NCBI GenBank assembly: GCA_913019905.1 | Contig: CAJVZD010000006.1 | Location: 1 to 64,000 of the forward strand | Length of the DNA: 64,000 bases | Reading direction: 5' to 3' | Source of the DNA: an uncultured Cellvibrionales bacterium | GTDB taxonomy: Bacteria; Pseudomonadota; Gammaproteobacteria; Pseudomonadales; Dasaniaceae | Part shown: piece by piece, positions 48,901-57,907 of the stretch | How positions within the stretch are numbered: the first letter of the stretch is position 1 | How the letters are laid out: every line of letters starts with the position of its first letter | Translations under genes and position numbers: made by a program | Notes under the pieces: model-generated | Told to the model about the DNA's origin: nothing | The model's database searches: none | Seen by the model: the letters and a program-made list of their open reading frames with translations, nothing else

Positions 48901-49755
48901 ATGGACAATCAATCTGGACAAGGCTATACGCTTGAAGATGAGCCGTATTATCTTCCTTTAGCGGATGAGGTCGACATATTTATGGCCGCTTGGGCGCAGC
49001 GTTTACCTGTGCTGTTAAAGGGGCCAACAGGGTGTGGAAAAACACGTTTTGTCGAGTATATGGCCCATAAGATATTCAGAGGCGACGGGGCCGATGAGCA
49101 GCGTTTGCAGATAGAAAACCCGTTGCTAACGGTGTCCTGTCATGAAGATCTTAGTGCTACCGATTTAGTCGGTCGATTTCTTCTTCAGGGCCAGGAAACA
49201 GTCTGGCAGGATGGACCGCTCACTCGGTCGGTTCGTCAGGGTTCGATTTGCTATTTAGATGAAATTGTCGAAGCGCGTAAAGACTCGACAGTCTTGATTC
49301 ACTCGCTAACTGACCATCGTCGTATTTTACCGATCGAAAAAAAGGCTGATATCCTTGAGGCACATAAGAACTTCCTGTTAGTGATGTCCTACAATCCGGG
49401 CTACCAAAATATATTGAAAGACTTAAAGCCGAGTACCCGGCAGCGATTTATTTCCATTGAGTTTGATTATCCCAATGAGGAAGAAGAGACTGCGGTTATC
49501 CAACATGAAAGTGGTGTGAATGAAGATTGCGCGAGGTCGTTGGCATTAGTTGCGATAAAAGTACGAAATCTACGGCACCACGGTTTTGACGAGGGAGTAT
49601 CAACCCGACTTTTAGTCTACGCCGGACAGCTGATAAAGAGCGGAATTAGCCCGTCCCGTGCTTGTGATGTCGCAATTTCGACGGCGGTTACCGATGACAA
49701 AGATGTGCAGCAGGCGATAGCTGAAATTGTCAAAACTATTATTCCCAGTGATTGA
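48901..49755 (+). CDS. MoxR-type AAA+ ATPase (CbbQ/NirQ/NorQ subgroup)
   Basis: A 284-aa AAA+ chaperone. Walker A GPTGCGKT at residues 41-48, Walker B in ICYLDEI near 117, sensor-1 MSYNPGYQ and the arginine-finger region KPSTRQRF follow. CbbQ/NorQ proteins remodel a metalloenzyme with a VWA partner; that partner is the next gene, 16 bp downstream. No Rubisco, nitric-oxide reductase or methanol dehydrogenase genes are near, so the client is unknown. Confidence 0.9.
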   Translation: MDNQSGQGYTLEDEPYYLPLADEVDIFMAAWAQRLPVLLKGPTGCGKTRFVEYMAHKIFRGDGADEQRLQIENPLLTVSCHEDLSATDLVGRFLLQGQETVWQDGPLTRSVRQGSICYLDEIVEARKDSTVLIHSLTDHRRILPIEKKADILEAHKNFLLVMSYNPGYQNILKDLKPSTRQRFISIEFDYPNEEEETAVIQHESGVNEDCARSLALVAIKVRNLRHHGFDEGVSTRLLVYAGQLIKSGISPSRACDVAISTAVTDDKDVQQAIAEIVKTIIPSD

Positions 49756-49771
49756 TTGCCAGCAATAGATT

Positions 49772-52700
49772 ATGGTCAAAATTTTAGATTCCGGAAAAAA
49801 AGTTACTGAGCGTGACAATAACGCAAGCACTGAGTTTTTGCTTTTGATGCGTGAGCAGCCAGATGTGTCGCCAGAGTTTTTGGCACAGCTTTCGACAGTC
49901 TGTGAGCGGATGTTGAACTCCGGTTGGTATGGTGAATCTACTTGCAATCTATATGTCACTGTATGTAGCGAGCTAATAGATCACAAGTCGCTGTGGCTGT
50001 TAATTGCTGATCAATGTGATGATTTCGCTGCTAATAATCGAATTACCCTTGAATACCTGCGCACGGTTCAGGCGTTTTCGTTGAACTCCGTTACCTCTGA
50101 TCGGGTCGTATCGTTGATTAGCTCGATGAATGAGCTGTTGACGGGTCTAAAAGCCGAAGCGCCGGCGTCGATCATTAATGCGATCAAGACCGCAAGTACT
50201 GTTTTCTCCGAAACCGGAACTCCTCGGTTTTGGGTCGCAGCGACCCACCGTTTTTCTTCCGAATCGACCGATATTTTCCGGCAGTTTCTCAGTTTAAGTC
50301 TTCCGTATTTAACGTTGTTTGATAAAAATCGCTATTCGCTGCAAGACGGCGACTATTGGCAGTGGCTCACGACTGTCTGCAATGTTAATGCGAATGTGGC
50401 TATTGCCTTTATGGAAGCAGCGTCTTGTTTTGGACCGGAGTTACCTGCTGAGCCGCTCTTCATAGATTTTTTGACAACAATCGCGGCCGATGAAGAGGGC
50501 GCTGTACAGCTGATAGAGTTGGCGGGGGACAATTGGGATCCCGATAGCCTACAAAAAAGTTTGCCTTTCGTTATTCGGCTGGCTGAAATTGACAGTGAAT
50601 CTTTAAAGTACCTGTTAATTCTAACAAAAGAAAAGTCGCTGGATTTGCCCGCTCTCGAACCATGGTTAAATCAAGGTCTTTGTGCAGCAAGTGACAATAA
50701 ACTAACAGGGCGGGCGTGGTTTTCTTTGGAGTCATTGAACTCAAAAAACGCGTTTAAATTGTGCCGGGGTTCCGTTCATCTCGAAGATTGCAATCAATTG
50801 CTGCAATTGATTTGCGAAGGTCTCGGAGGTCGTGTTTTTTCGGTTGCGCCGGTTGAAATGGGGTCGTGGGTTCTCGATAATTTTTCCGAATCTATTCACT
50901 TGCCGATGGAAGTTTCATTTCGTAATAATTATGAAGAGAACTTTTCGCTCTATCGATTAATGATTCTATATCAAGTGGCTTTTTGGGAAAGTGGGATAGC
51001 GGATTTTATTAACAGGACAGACAAGGAGAGTATTGCCAGCTTCGTCACCCATGTAGAAAACCGTCAGTTGGCCCTCGACTTGGTGAATATCATCGTGCCG
51101 GTTTATATCGAGCGTTTTATGCTTAAACGATATCCCGGTATTAGAAATGATTTACTTCTATGGCAGCGTTATTACCGTACCGACAGGTCGTGGACAGCTG
51201 CGGTGTCTGGTATCGATAGTTTGCTCGAGGATTCACTGTATCTAGACAGTGTAGAATTTCGCGATACAGAACAAAGAAATCGAATTATTATAAGTGGTCT
51301 CTCCGGTACTGACTTGTCCATTACTGATTCACCCAATACTGACCCACCCGGTAGTGAGTTGTCCATTGCTGACAGGTCTAAAAAAATACCAGAAAACGAA
51401 AAAAAATCAGAGAGGCTTTATTCAGAGTTCCTGTTGGCCGAAATATCTACCGATGGTACCAAGCTCGTCGAGGAAGATTTTCTGTCGATACTATCAGCGT
51501 TAAAGTCTGCCTATCTGGCATTTGAAAATGAAGGTTCGGCGGGCTCGATCGGAATGATTTTTTACCGCGGTAAGCTGGCGATCGATTTAGCCCTGTTGAG
51601 CGTCCGGATGGAATTGGTAAAGGAAGAGGTAGATAAGGTTAAAAGTGATGATGATGCCAGTGGTGTTTCGGATTTACTTAATCCTGAGAATATCTCGGTC
51701 GAGGAGTTGCGACAGGGCGACTTGGACGACGCAATGGGGCAATTTCTAACGGATGTTGAAGGCAAACTGAGCGAAGACGAATTCGATGATGAAAGCCTTA
51801 AAAAGAAGGCGGAAGCATTGCGAGAAAAATTCTCCATCGAACACGGTACACCGAAAAAGCAGGCGAAAATTTTTACCTACGATGAGTGGGATTATCAAAT
51901 TAGGGATTACCGTAAAGACTGGTGCATTTTGCACGAGCAAGTATTGGAATCTAAGAGCGAACAATTTGTCGCTGAAACCTTAAGTCAACATAGTGACCTG
52001 CTACGACAGATTCGAAAGCAATTGCAGATGTTAAAGCCTGAGCTGCATCGTAAGGTAAGGGGGCTTTCCGATGGCGAAGATATACACCACGACGATGCTA
52101 TCGAAGCGATGGTGGATCTACGCTCCGGGGTTTCACCGAATGAAAATATATATGTGCAACGGTTAAAGGCTGAGCGCGACGTTTCGACGCTCTTCCTTCT
52201 CGACATGAGCGCTTCGACGGACGAGTCGTTAGAACTGTTTAAGGCGCAAAGAAATCCTGATGCCAATCTTCCTGCGGGAGAAGCCGTTCCTGCAATTAGT
52301 AAAGATAAGAAAGAACCCAAAGAAACAGATCATATTGATTATTTGATGGATGCCTATGATTCGAGCTTGAAGCCTTCCAAGCCGAAGGAAACATACCGAA
52401 TCATTGATATTGAGCGCCAGTCAGTTGTTTTGATGGCGGAAGCTTTAGAAGAACTCGGGGATAGTTACGCGATTAGCGGCTTCTCCGGTTACGGCAGGGA
52501 CCGGGTGGATTATTTTCAATGTAAGGCCTTTGAAGAACGTTACGACGCCACGGTAAAAGGGCGAATAGAGGCGGTTAGTCCGCGCCAATCGACTCGTATG
52601 GGACCGTCCATCAGGCATGGTATTCAGCAGTTGCTTAAAACCGAGTCAAAAGTAAAGGCCATGATTATTATCAGTGATGGCTATCCACAAGACTTCGACT

Positions 52701-52921
52701 ATGGGAAAGATCGTACCAGTAAAGTGTATGGAATTGAAGATACTGCGCGGGCTTTACAAGAGGCAAAGCGCGAGGGGATACATACCTTTTGCCTAACCGT
52801 TGATCCGGCTGGCCATGATTATCTTAAAGACATGTGTCCCGATAATCAGTACATGATTATTCAGGATATCGAGGAATTGCCGAAAGAATTAAGCCGTGTT
52901 TATAGCGCTTTGACATCGTAA
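49772..52921 (+). CDS. VWA-domain protein (NorD/CbbO-like), partner of the MoxR ATPase
   Basis: A 1049-aa cytosolic protein. The N-terminal about 500 residues are helical and repeat-like. A polar linker lies near 512-560, an acidic stretch near 620-690, and the VWA domain covers about 800-1049, with the metal (MIDAS) motif LLDMSASTDES near residue 808 and SDGYPQDFDYGKDRT further on. It is longer than usual NorD proteins (about 600-800). The linker is encoded by five 15-bp repeats. It should act with the ATPase in inserting a metal or activating an enzyme. Confidence 0.88.
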   Translation: MVKILDSGKKVTERDNNASTEFLLLMREQPDVSPEFLAQLSTVCERMLNSGWYGESTCNLYVTVCSELIDHKSLWLLIADQCDDFAANNRITLEYLRTVQAFSLNSVTSDRVVSLISSMNELLTGLKAEAPASIINAIKTASTVFSETGTPRFWVAATHRFSSESTDIFRQFLSLSLPYLTLFDKNRYSLQDGDYWQWLTTVCNVNANVAIAFMEAASCFGPELPAEPLFIDFLTTIAADEEGAVQLIELAGDNWDPDSLQKSLPFVIRLAEIDSESLKYLLILTKEKSLDLPALEPWLNQGLCAASDNKLTGRAWFSLESLNSKNAFKLCRGSVHLEDCNQLLQLICEGLGGRVFSVAPVEMGSWVLDNFSESIHLPMEVSFRNNYEENFSLYRLMILYQVAFWESGIADFINRTDKESIASFVTHVENRQLALDLVNIIVPVYIERFMLKRYPGIRNDLLLWQRYYRTDRSWTAAVSGIDSLLEDSLYLDSVEFRDTEQRNRIIISGLSGTDLSITDSPNTDPPGSELSIADRSKKIPENEKKSERLYSEFLLAEISTDGTKLVEEDFLSILSALKSAYLAFENEGSAGSIGMIFYRGKLAIDLALLSVRMELVKEEVDKVKSDDDASGVSDLLNPENISVEELRQGDLDDAMGQFLTDVEGKLSEDEFDDESLKKKAEALREKFSIEHGTPKKQAKIFTYDEWDYQIRDYRKDWCILHEQVLESKSEQFVAETLSQHSDLLRQIRKQLQMLKPELHRKVRGLSDGEDIHHDDAIEAMVDLRSGVSPNENIYVQRLKAERDVSTLFLLDMSASTDESLELFKAQRNPDANLPAGEAVPAISKDKKEPKETDHIDYLMDAYDSSLKPSKPKETYRIIDIERQSVVLMAEALEELGDSYAISGFSGYGRDRVDYFQCKAFEERYDATVKGRIEAVSPRQSTRMGPSIRHGIQQLLKTESKVKAMIIISDGYPQDFDYGKDRTSKVYGIEDTARALQEAKREGIHTFCLTVDPAGHDYLKDMCPDNQYMIIQDIEELPKELSRVYSALTS
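51308..51382 (+). repeat. Five in-frame 15-bp repeats inside the VWA gene
   Basis: Units at 51308, 51323, 51338, 51353 and 51368 encode TDLSI, TDSPN, TDPPG, SELSI and ADRSK, a flexible pentad linker. The same unit length recurs in the intergenic array 53111-53220. Confidence 0.8.
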
Positions 52922-53110
52922 AACCCATCGACCGAATTGACATTTTATTCACCGGGAATAGAAATTGGCTATGGGTTTGGATTAACGCAGGTGACAAAGG
53001 TTTTTGGTTTTATTTTTTTTCGCACCGAGACATGCTCGCTAGGACATCAATGAAAATAATAGCCGGATTTCCTAGAGAAACGTGAATGGGCTTTTTGGTG
53101 TTTAGGTATT

Positions 53111-53220
53111 AATTGTTTGGGCCTGAATTATTTAGACTTGGATTGTTTAGACTTGAATTGTTTAGACCGGATTGTTTGGGGCTGGATTGGGATTGCTTAG
53201 AGCAGAACTGCTTAGATCTA
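53111..53220. repeat. About seven imperfect 15-bp tandem repeats
   Basis: Units such as aattgtttgggcctg, aattatttagacttg, gattgtttagacttg, gattgtttggggctg, gattgcttagagcag and aactgcttagatcta run head to tail, with one shortened copy and a six-base spacer. A frame through it gives ELFRL-like pentads but has only a TTG start, and is judged non-coding. Confidence 0.85.
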
Positions 53221-53378
53221 AGGTGCATAAATCTCGGCGAAACAGCGCTATTTTACGAAAAGTTATATGACAAAGACCTAGGTCAATCGGGCGTATTTTA
53301 TTGTTGTTTGGGCCAAGTCATTTAGGCCGGTGATACCTTGCCGTACAAAGTGAAAGCCTCCAAAAAGTAAAAGTCCGC

Positions 53379-53417
53379 AAAAAGAGAAAGGCCCTGTCGT
53401 TTTGCGACGGGCCTTTC
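53379..53417 (-). terminator. Strong terminator of a short minus-strand unit
   Basis: On the minus strand GAAAGGCCCgTCG pairs with CGAcaGGGCCTTTC (near-perfect long stem, loop CAAAA) followed by TCTTTTT. The opposite strand lacks a T-run, so it terminates minus-strand transcription, where the only candidate is the 14-codon frame upstream. Confidence 0.8.
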
Positions 53418-53449
53418 GGTATCGAGCAAACTCTGCCAGTAACCTGGCG

Positions 53450-53494
53450 TCAGCAAGCCACCTCGGGAGTTCGCCTTACTTGTGGTTCAGACAT
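53450..53494 (-). CDS. Candidate 14-residue peptide with perfect extended Shine-Dalgarno
   Basis: The frame reads MSEPQVRRTPEVAC and ends in TGA. The 11 bases AGGAGGTGATC (53497-53507) are exactly complementary to the 3' end of 16S rRNA, two bases plus ideal spacing before ATG. A small hairpin (GCCAG-GTTA-CTGGC, 53435-53448) and then the strong terminator follow. A TTGACA -35 match lies at 53598-53603, with a poor -10. I recognise no family. It may be a peptide gene, a leader, or an sRNA whose SD-like run has another role. Confidence 0.45.
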   Translation of the reverse strand: MSEPQVRRTPEVAC

Positions 53495-53778
53495 ATGATC
53501 ACCTCCTATTGTCAGGGTGTGTATCTTATCGCTACTGCCCCCCTGGTAGACCCATAGCGAAACGCTCTGCAATTAATGTGGACCATACTTGCCATTATGT
53601 CAATGGCTGAGGTTAGTGAAATAATCTCTGGAATGGCGTCGACGATCGATTTGCCTGTTTTCAATTGCCTTTCGTACGTAACAAAAAGTGGGAGGCTTGC
53701 GGTTGACAGTGTTAAACTAGGCGGCTGATCTTAGTGATTTTGCTGAGAACCCAAAGACGTTAGAAAATAGGAGCTTAC

Positions 53779-54558
53779 GTGCCAGATTTAGATAGAGTTG
53801 TTGGAAATTCCGCGTCGCAAACGTTTATTATCGCCGATCGATTTCGTGGCCCTCCATTTTCTGGCAATGGTGGATATGTCGCGGGTTCTGCTGCGGAATT
53901 TCTGGGTACCACCGATCCTGTTGAAGTCACGTTAAGGTCCCCGATACCGCTTGATGACCCGATGACCTTGAACTTAAATTCAGAGGAGGGTGCTGCGACG
54001 ATCTGGCACGGTGAAACACTCATCGCGGAAGTGAAACAATCGGTGCTCGAAATGGCAATTCCAGCTCCACCTGATTGGTCACAAACCTTAGCAGCTGAAT
54101 CGAAATCACCGGCCTTGATAGAACGCTTTCACTCTGAAAGTCTCGCTGGTACCGGTTTTCATCCCATTTGTTTTTGTTGCGGCGCCGATCATGATCAGGG
54201 TTTGAAAGTATTTGCCGCGCCGGTGCAAAATGGTGAACAAGTAGCCGCAGTCTGGAAGACCAGTAAAGAGTGGGGTGATGAAATGGGCTATCTTCCAGAT
54301 TCATTTTTATGGACTGCCTTGGATTGTCCTGGCCAGTTTGCTTTTCTGGCCGACGATATTATGACGGGATTGTTGGGCCGGATAACCGGTCAGATATACC
54401 AAAAGGTTAAAGCGGGCGGAGAGTATTTGGTATCCGGGTGGCGAATCGGTATTGAAGGGAAAAAGCACTTCGCCGGAACAGCGATTCACGACCGCGATGG
54501 AAATTTACTGGCCTGCGCAAAATCTGTTTGGATTGGGCGACAGTCACCTCGTGACTAG
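53779..54558 (+). CDS. Double-hotdog acyl-CoA thioesterase-like protein
   Basis: A 259-aa protein. The early motif FRGPPFSGNGGYVAGSAAEFLG corresponds to the first hotdog, and the middle HPICFCCGADHDQGLKVFA to the family's Cys-rich linker, with WTALDCPGQFAF in the second hotdog. The family is usually annotated as hypothetical or thioesterase-like; its activity is not demonstrated here. The GTG start has AGGAG six bases upstream. Confidence 0.75.
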   Translation: MPDLDRVVGNSASQTFIIADRFRGPPFSGNGGYVAGSAAEFLGTTDPVEVTLRSPIPLDDPMTLNLNSEEGAATIWHGETLIAEVKQSVLEMAIPAPPDWSQTLAAESKSPALIERFHSESLAGTGFHPICFCCGADHDQGLKVFAAPVQNGEQVAAVWKTSKEWGDEMGYLPDSFLWTALDCPGQFAFLADDIMTGLLGRITGQIYQKVKAGGEYLVSGWRIGIEGKKHFAGTAIHDRDGNLLACAKSVWIGRQSPRD

Positions 54559-54848
54559 CCGAAAGAAATGGGACTTTTGCTGTTGAACTTCGCACAAATT
54601 CTTCTGTTGAAACTATATCGCAAGGTATCGCCTCATTGAGGCGCCGATTGTTCTTTTAGTAACCAATAGCAGTATCCATACCAGGCAGTAATGGGTAGAA
54701 TAGCCGCCGGTTGCTAAAAGCACCGCATATCGACCATTGTACTGATATGCAGAGGTTCGAAAAACCAACTATTACACGCTACCAGGCTGAGATATTTTCG
54801 GTGTTTGGAGTAATAATTTAAATTCATTTTGAAAGGCAAAGATAGATT

Positions 54849-55427
54849 ATGTATTTTAAAAAAGTGAAAAATGCCGTGATACTCGGTGCCATGATTGCGC
54901 TGCTATCCGCTTGTGCAGCGCTGGAATCAAGTATGGAGTCTTTGGGTTTATTGGATGAATCCGCTCCGAAACCGGTTATGACTGTGGCCGTTCTGCCCTT
55001 TGAAAACCTTACTCCGCAACGCACGGCAGGACTTGTAATTTCCAAATTATTTTACACCGAGTTATTTGGCGAAGAGACAGTCAACTTAGTCGAAGAAAAC
55101 TCGGTGAGAAGCTGGTTGAAAAATAATGACATCAATGTCGATCGATTGTCTGACAGTATCTCTGCTCAAGAGTTGGGATCGAAAATCAAAGCTGACCGGT
55201 TGGTGCTTGGTTCGGTGAGTCGCTACGGCAATGGCGATGACTTGTTTAGTGATCCGGCAGTTGCGATCAGTGTGCAGTTAGTTGACGTGCACTCCGGAAA
55301 GGTGTTGTGGGCTCAAAGTCGCACAGACGTTGTCAGTAATTTTTTCTGGTCGAGCGAAAGAAATGTCGAGGGTTTGGCTCAGGAAATTGTTGAAGATTTA
55401 GTCGAAGATCTTTTAGACGAACAGTAA
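54849..55427 (+). CDS. CsgG/LpoB-like lipoprotein
   Basis: A 192-aa predicted lipoprotein with lipobox LLSAC (about Cys21). The mature part is an alpha/beta domain with TVAVLPFENLTPQRTAGLVISKLF and later QLVDVHSGKVLWAQSRTDV, the pattern of the CsgG/LpoB/DUF799 superfamily. Its role is unknown; family members assist outer-membrane secretion or penicillin-binding-protein activation. No curli genes are nearby. Confidence 0.75.
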   Translation: MYFKKVKNAVILGAMIALLSACAALESSMESLGLLDESAPKPVMTVAVLPFENLTPQRTAGLVISKLFYTELFGEETVNLVEENSVRSWLKNNDINVDRLSDSISAQELGSKIKADRLVLGSVSRYGNGDDLFSDPAVAISVQLVDVHSGKVLWAQSRTDVVSNFFWSSERNVEGLAQEIVEDLVEDLLDEQ

Positions 55428-55509
55428 GGCCGGATTGACAAGATACGCGATTTTCGCCGATAGATAGCAGTTCCTATCGGCGTAAGGTATTTGTGTTCCC
55501 AGATAAATG

Positions 55510-56370
55510 TTATGACGGAATTTTAACTTTTGCTATAGCCACCGGTAACCCGGCAATGTCGCTACGGTATCGAAAGATGGAGCCGGCACGGTCAGAATCG
55601 GCACCTTCCGGACCACTGACAATGTAAAGGTCCTTTAAATCGTCGCCTCCGAAACAAAGACTGGTGCACATAGGCAAGGGAATGTCGATTGTTTCTCTGA
55701 GAACGCCTGAGGGTTCGAATACACAGACACCCTTTCCACCACCGGCCAGTGCAACCCAAACTGCACCATCGGTAGACACCACCAGACCGTCCGGAACACC
55801 TCGGGTGGTGATCGCGAAGTCCTTTTTTTCTCCCAAGCTGCCGTTGTCTGCGACCGAATAACAATGAATTATTTTACGGCGTGTATCTGAATGATATAAC
55901 ACCGACCCATCGGGTGAAAAAGCGAGGCCGTTACTGAGTTGGATATCTTCCGCAACTATTCTCTCACTGCCATCAATATCGATCAGGTAGAGATCACCAG
56001 AGGCGGGTTCGCGACCATCGTCAAAAACGGGACTGGATCCTAAAGATCCAGCGTACACTCTTCCCTGCCGATCAGTGGTGATATCGTTGTAACCCACGTT
56101 GCCGAGCTCTTCATTTCTATCGAGTACCGTGACGGTAGCTTCTCCGGAAAATGGCTTATATGAGATATTACGTCCACTCACCAACAGTCCGCCATTCTCG
56201 TGAGTCGCCATGCCACCTATGCCTCGGCGGTGTTCGAAGACGGTCGTTATAGTTCCATCCGGTGCCAGACAAAAAACCCCGCCAAAGGTCACATCACTAA
56301 AAAGGAGGCCGCGTTCTGCATCCCACACGGGCCCTTCTATCAAGCCAAAACCTTCCGCTAGCTTTTCCAT
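55510..56370 (-). CDS. SMP-30/gluconolactonase family protein
   Basis: A 286-aa six-bladed beta-propeller lactonase. Metal-site signatures are EGPVWDAERGLLFSDV (Glu near residue 13), NDITTDRQGRVYAGS, NGLAFSPDGSVLYHSDT and DGLVVSTDGAVWVALAGG. It hydrolyses a lactone; substrates vary from sugar lactones to the ring-opening products of Baeyer-Villiger oxidation. It is downstream of the P450 gene, on the same strand. Confidence 0.88.
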   Translation of the reverse strand: MEKLAEGFGLIEGPVWDAERGLLFSDVTFGGVFCLAPDGTITTVFEHRRGIGGMATHENGGLLVSGRNISYKPFSGEATVTVLDRNEELGNVGYNDITTDRQGRVYAGSLGSSPVFDDGREPASGDLYLIDIDGSERIVAEDIQLSNGLAFSPDGSVLYHSDTRRKIIHCYSVADNGSLGEKKDFAITTRGVPDGLVVSTDGAVWVALAGGGKGVCVFEPSGVLRETIDIPLPMCTSLCFGGDDLKDLYIVSGPEGADSDRAGSIFRYRSDIAGLPVAIAKVKIPS

Positions 56371-56412
56371 ATAGGCACACTCTTCATAGAATCATTGGAT
56401 GAATAGAGTAAC

Positions 56413-56449
56413 AAAAAAAATGCCGAGTCTCTATGAGAGACCCGGCATT
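56413..56449 (-). terminator. Rho-independent terminator of the P450 gene
   Basis: ATGCCGgGTCTCT pairs with AGAGACtCGGCAT, followed by eight T residues on the minus strand. It separates the P450 and SMP-30 transcripts. Confidence 0.9.
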
Positions 56450-56474
56450 AGGTTCGGTAAGGTTTAAAAGCGAT

Positions 56475-57740
56475 TTAGTTTTTTGCCAGCGGATGCAGGC
56501 GTACATTTAGATCGGCAATGCCCATAACAAATTGAGACTTAATTCTTACTGGAGCTTCGACGACTTCAATTTTCTCAAAACGTTTGAGGATTTCTTCCCA
56601 CAATATGCGGACCTGCATTTCTCCGATGCGATTACCCATACAACGATGAATGCCAAAACCAAAGGATAAATGGTTACGAGCGCCTTTGCGGTCGACGATA
56701 AATTCATTAGGGTTCTCGATTTTTTCTTCATCTCTGTTGCCCGAGACGTACCACATGAGGACCTTGTCGCCTTTTTTAATTTGTTTGCCGCCCAATTCCA
56801 CATCTTCCAAGGCGGTTCTGCGCATGTATGCCAATGGCGTTTGATAGCGAATAACTTCTGACACCATATTACCTATCAGGCTTTCGTTGGCTTTGATTTT
56901 CGCAAATTCGTCGGGGTTTTCATCCATCAGGAGTACGCTGGCAGACATCGAATTGCGAGTTGTATCGTTGCCGCCAACAATCAATAGCATGAGATTGCCT
57001 AAAATTTGCATTGGCTCCAGATCTTTTGTATCGGGGTTGTGAGCCATCAAGGAAATGAAGTCATTGCGTGGCGGGGAAGCCGCACGCTCCGTCCACATCT
57101 TGCCAAAGGTCTCAAGGCATTCCATCAACTCCGCTCTGGATTCTTCTATCGTGAGGCCCAGTAGTTCAGCCGGTGTTGTAGTGACGTCTGACCAGCGCGT
57201 CAATTTACGGCGGTCTTCAAAGGGAAAATCAAATAAGGTTGCGAGCATTTGGGTAGTGATTTCGATGGATACCTTATCGACCCAGTTGAATGTTTCTCCG
57301 ATCGGCAGACTGTCTAGAACGGTACCGATTCGTTCGCGGATTAAAGGTTCCATTTCAGCCACGCGTGGTGGTGCAACGGCAGGTATTACTGCATTGCGCT
57401 GTACATCATGTTTTGGTTGGTCCATGGCGATGAATGTCTCGGGAGAAAACTCGACATCCGGCTCGGTAATAAAAATGCTCGGCTCCGAAGAAAAAACCTG
57501 GTGATTGGTGTCGACGGCCATGATGTCTTTATATTTGGTCACCGACCAAAATCGTCCAAACTCTTCGTTTTCAAAAAAGTGAACAGGGTCATCCTTGCGC
57601 AAACGGTCAAAGAACTTGTGGTGCGCGTAGGATTCATAGATTTCGGGACGGCTGACATCGATATCGTCGATATTCATTGTCGCGGCGTCGGCATTGGGGT
57701 TGGTTGGCGGTATTTCGATATTTTCGAGAGCGCTCATCAT
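56475..57740 (-). CDS. Cytochrome P450, CYP153-like
   Basis: A 421-aa soluble P450. The haem Cys367 lies in SFGFGIHRCMGNRIGEMQ, the oxygen-binding I-helix reads LLIVGGNDTTRNSM, and ExxR is EVIR. The I-helix and haem-loop wording are those I recall from CYP153 terminal alkane hydroxylases; CYP111-type terpene P450s are similar. The neighbourhood contains no ferredoxin or ferredoxin reductase, so partners must be encoded elsewhere. Two adjacent ATGs are present; AGGA favours the second by spacing (57737). Confidence 0.85.
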   Translation of the reverse strand: MMSALENIEIPPTNPNADAATMNIDDIDVSRPEIYESYAHHKFFDRLRKDDPVHFFENEEFGRFWSVTKYKDIMAVDTNHQVFSSEPSIFITEPDVEFSPETFIAMDQPKHDVQRNAVIPAVAPPRVAEMEPLIRERIGTVLDSLPIGETFNWVDKVSIEITTQMLATLFDFPFEDRRKLTRWSDVTTTPAELLGLTIEESRAELMECLETFGKMWTERAASPPRNDFISLMAHNPDTKDLEPMQILGNLMLLIVGGNDTTRNSMSASVLLMDENPDEFAKIKANESLIGNMVSEVIRYQTPLAYMRRTALEDVELGGKQIKKGDKVLMWYVSGNRDEEKIENPNEFIVDRKGARNHLSFGFGIHRCMGNRIGEMQVRILWEEILKRFEKIEVVEAPVRIKSQFVMGIADLNVRLHPLAKN

Positions 57741-57907
57741 TTTATCCTATCGGTTTCGGTGTTTAACAACAGAGTGAAAGATTCCAGAAAAAGTGCGCAG
57801 CGTCAACTGAAGAATGTTTAATGAAACAGCGCTGGGTTACGAGCGCCAATGTGAGGTGAACGTACTTGCCGCGGAGTGGGGGACCTTCCCTCAAGGCGGA
57901 AACGGGT

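Larger units (their letters stand above)
52922..53778. other. 857-bp gap with a minisatellite and a small minus-strand unit
   Basis: Between the VWA gene and the thioesterase. It contains the 15-bp array (53111-53220), the terminator (53379-53417) and the small frame (53450-53494). The stretch 53510-53778 has no other recognised element, apart from the candidate -35. Confidence 0.5.

Noticed and set aside
53113..53325. 70-codon frame giving ELFRL-like pentads
   Set aside because: Created by the 15-bp DNA repeats; only a TTG start without an SD; not the A(D/N)LxX pattern of pentapeptide-repeat proteins.
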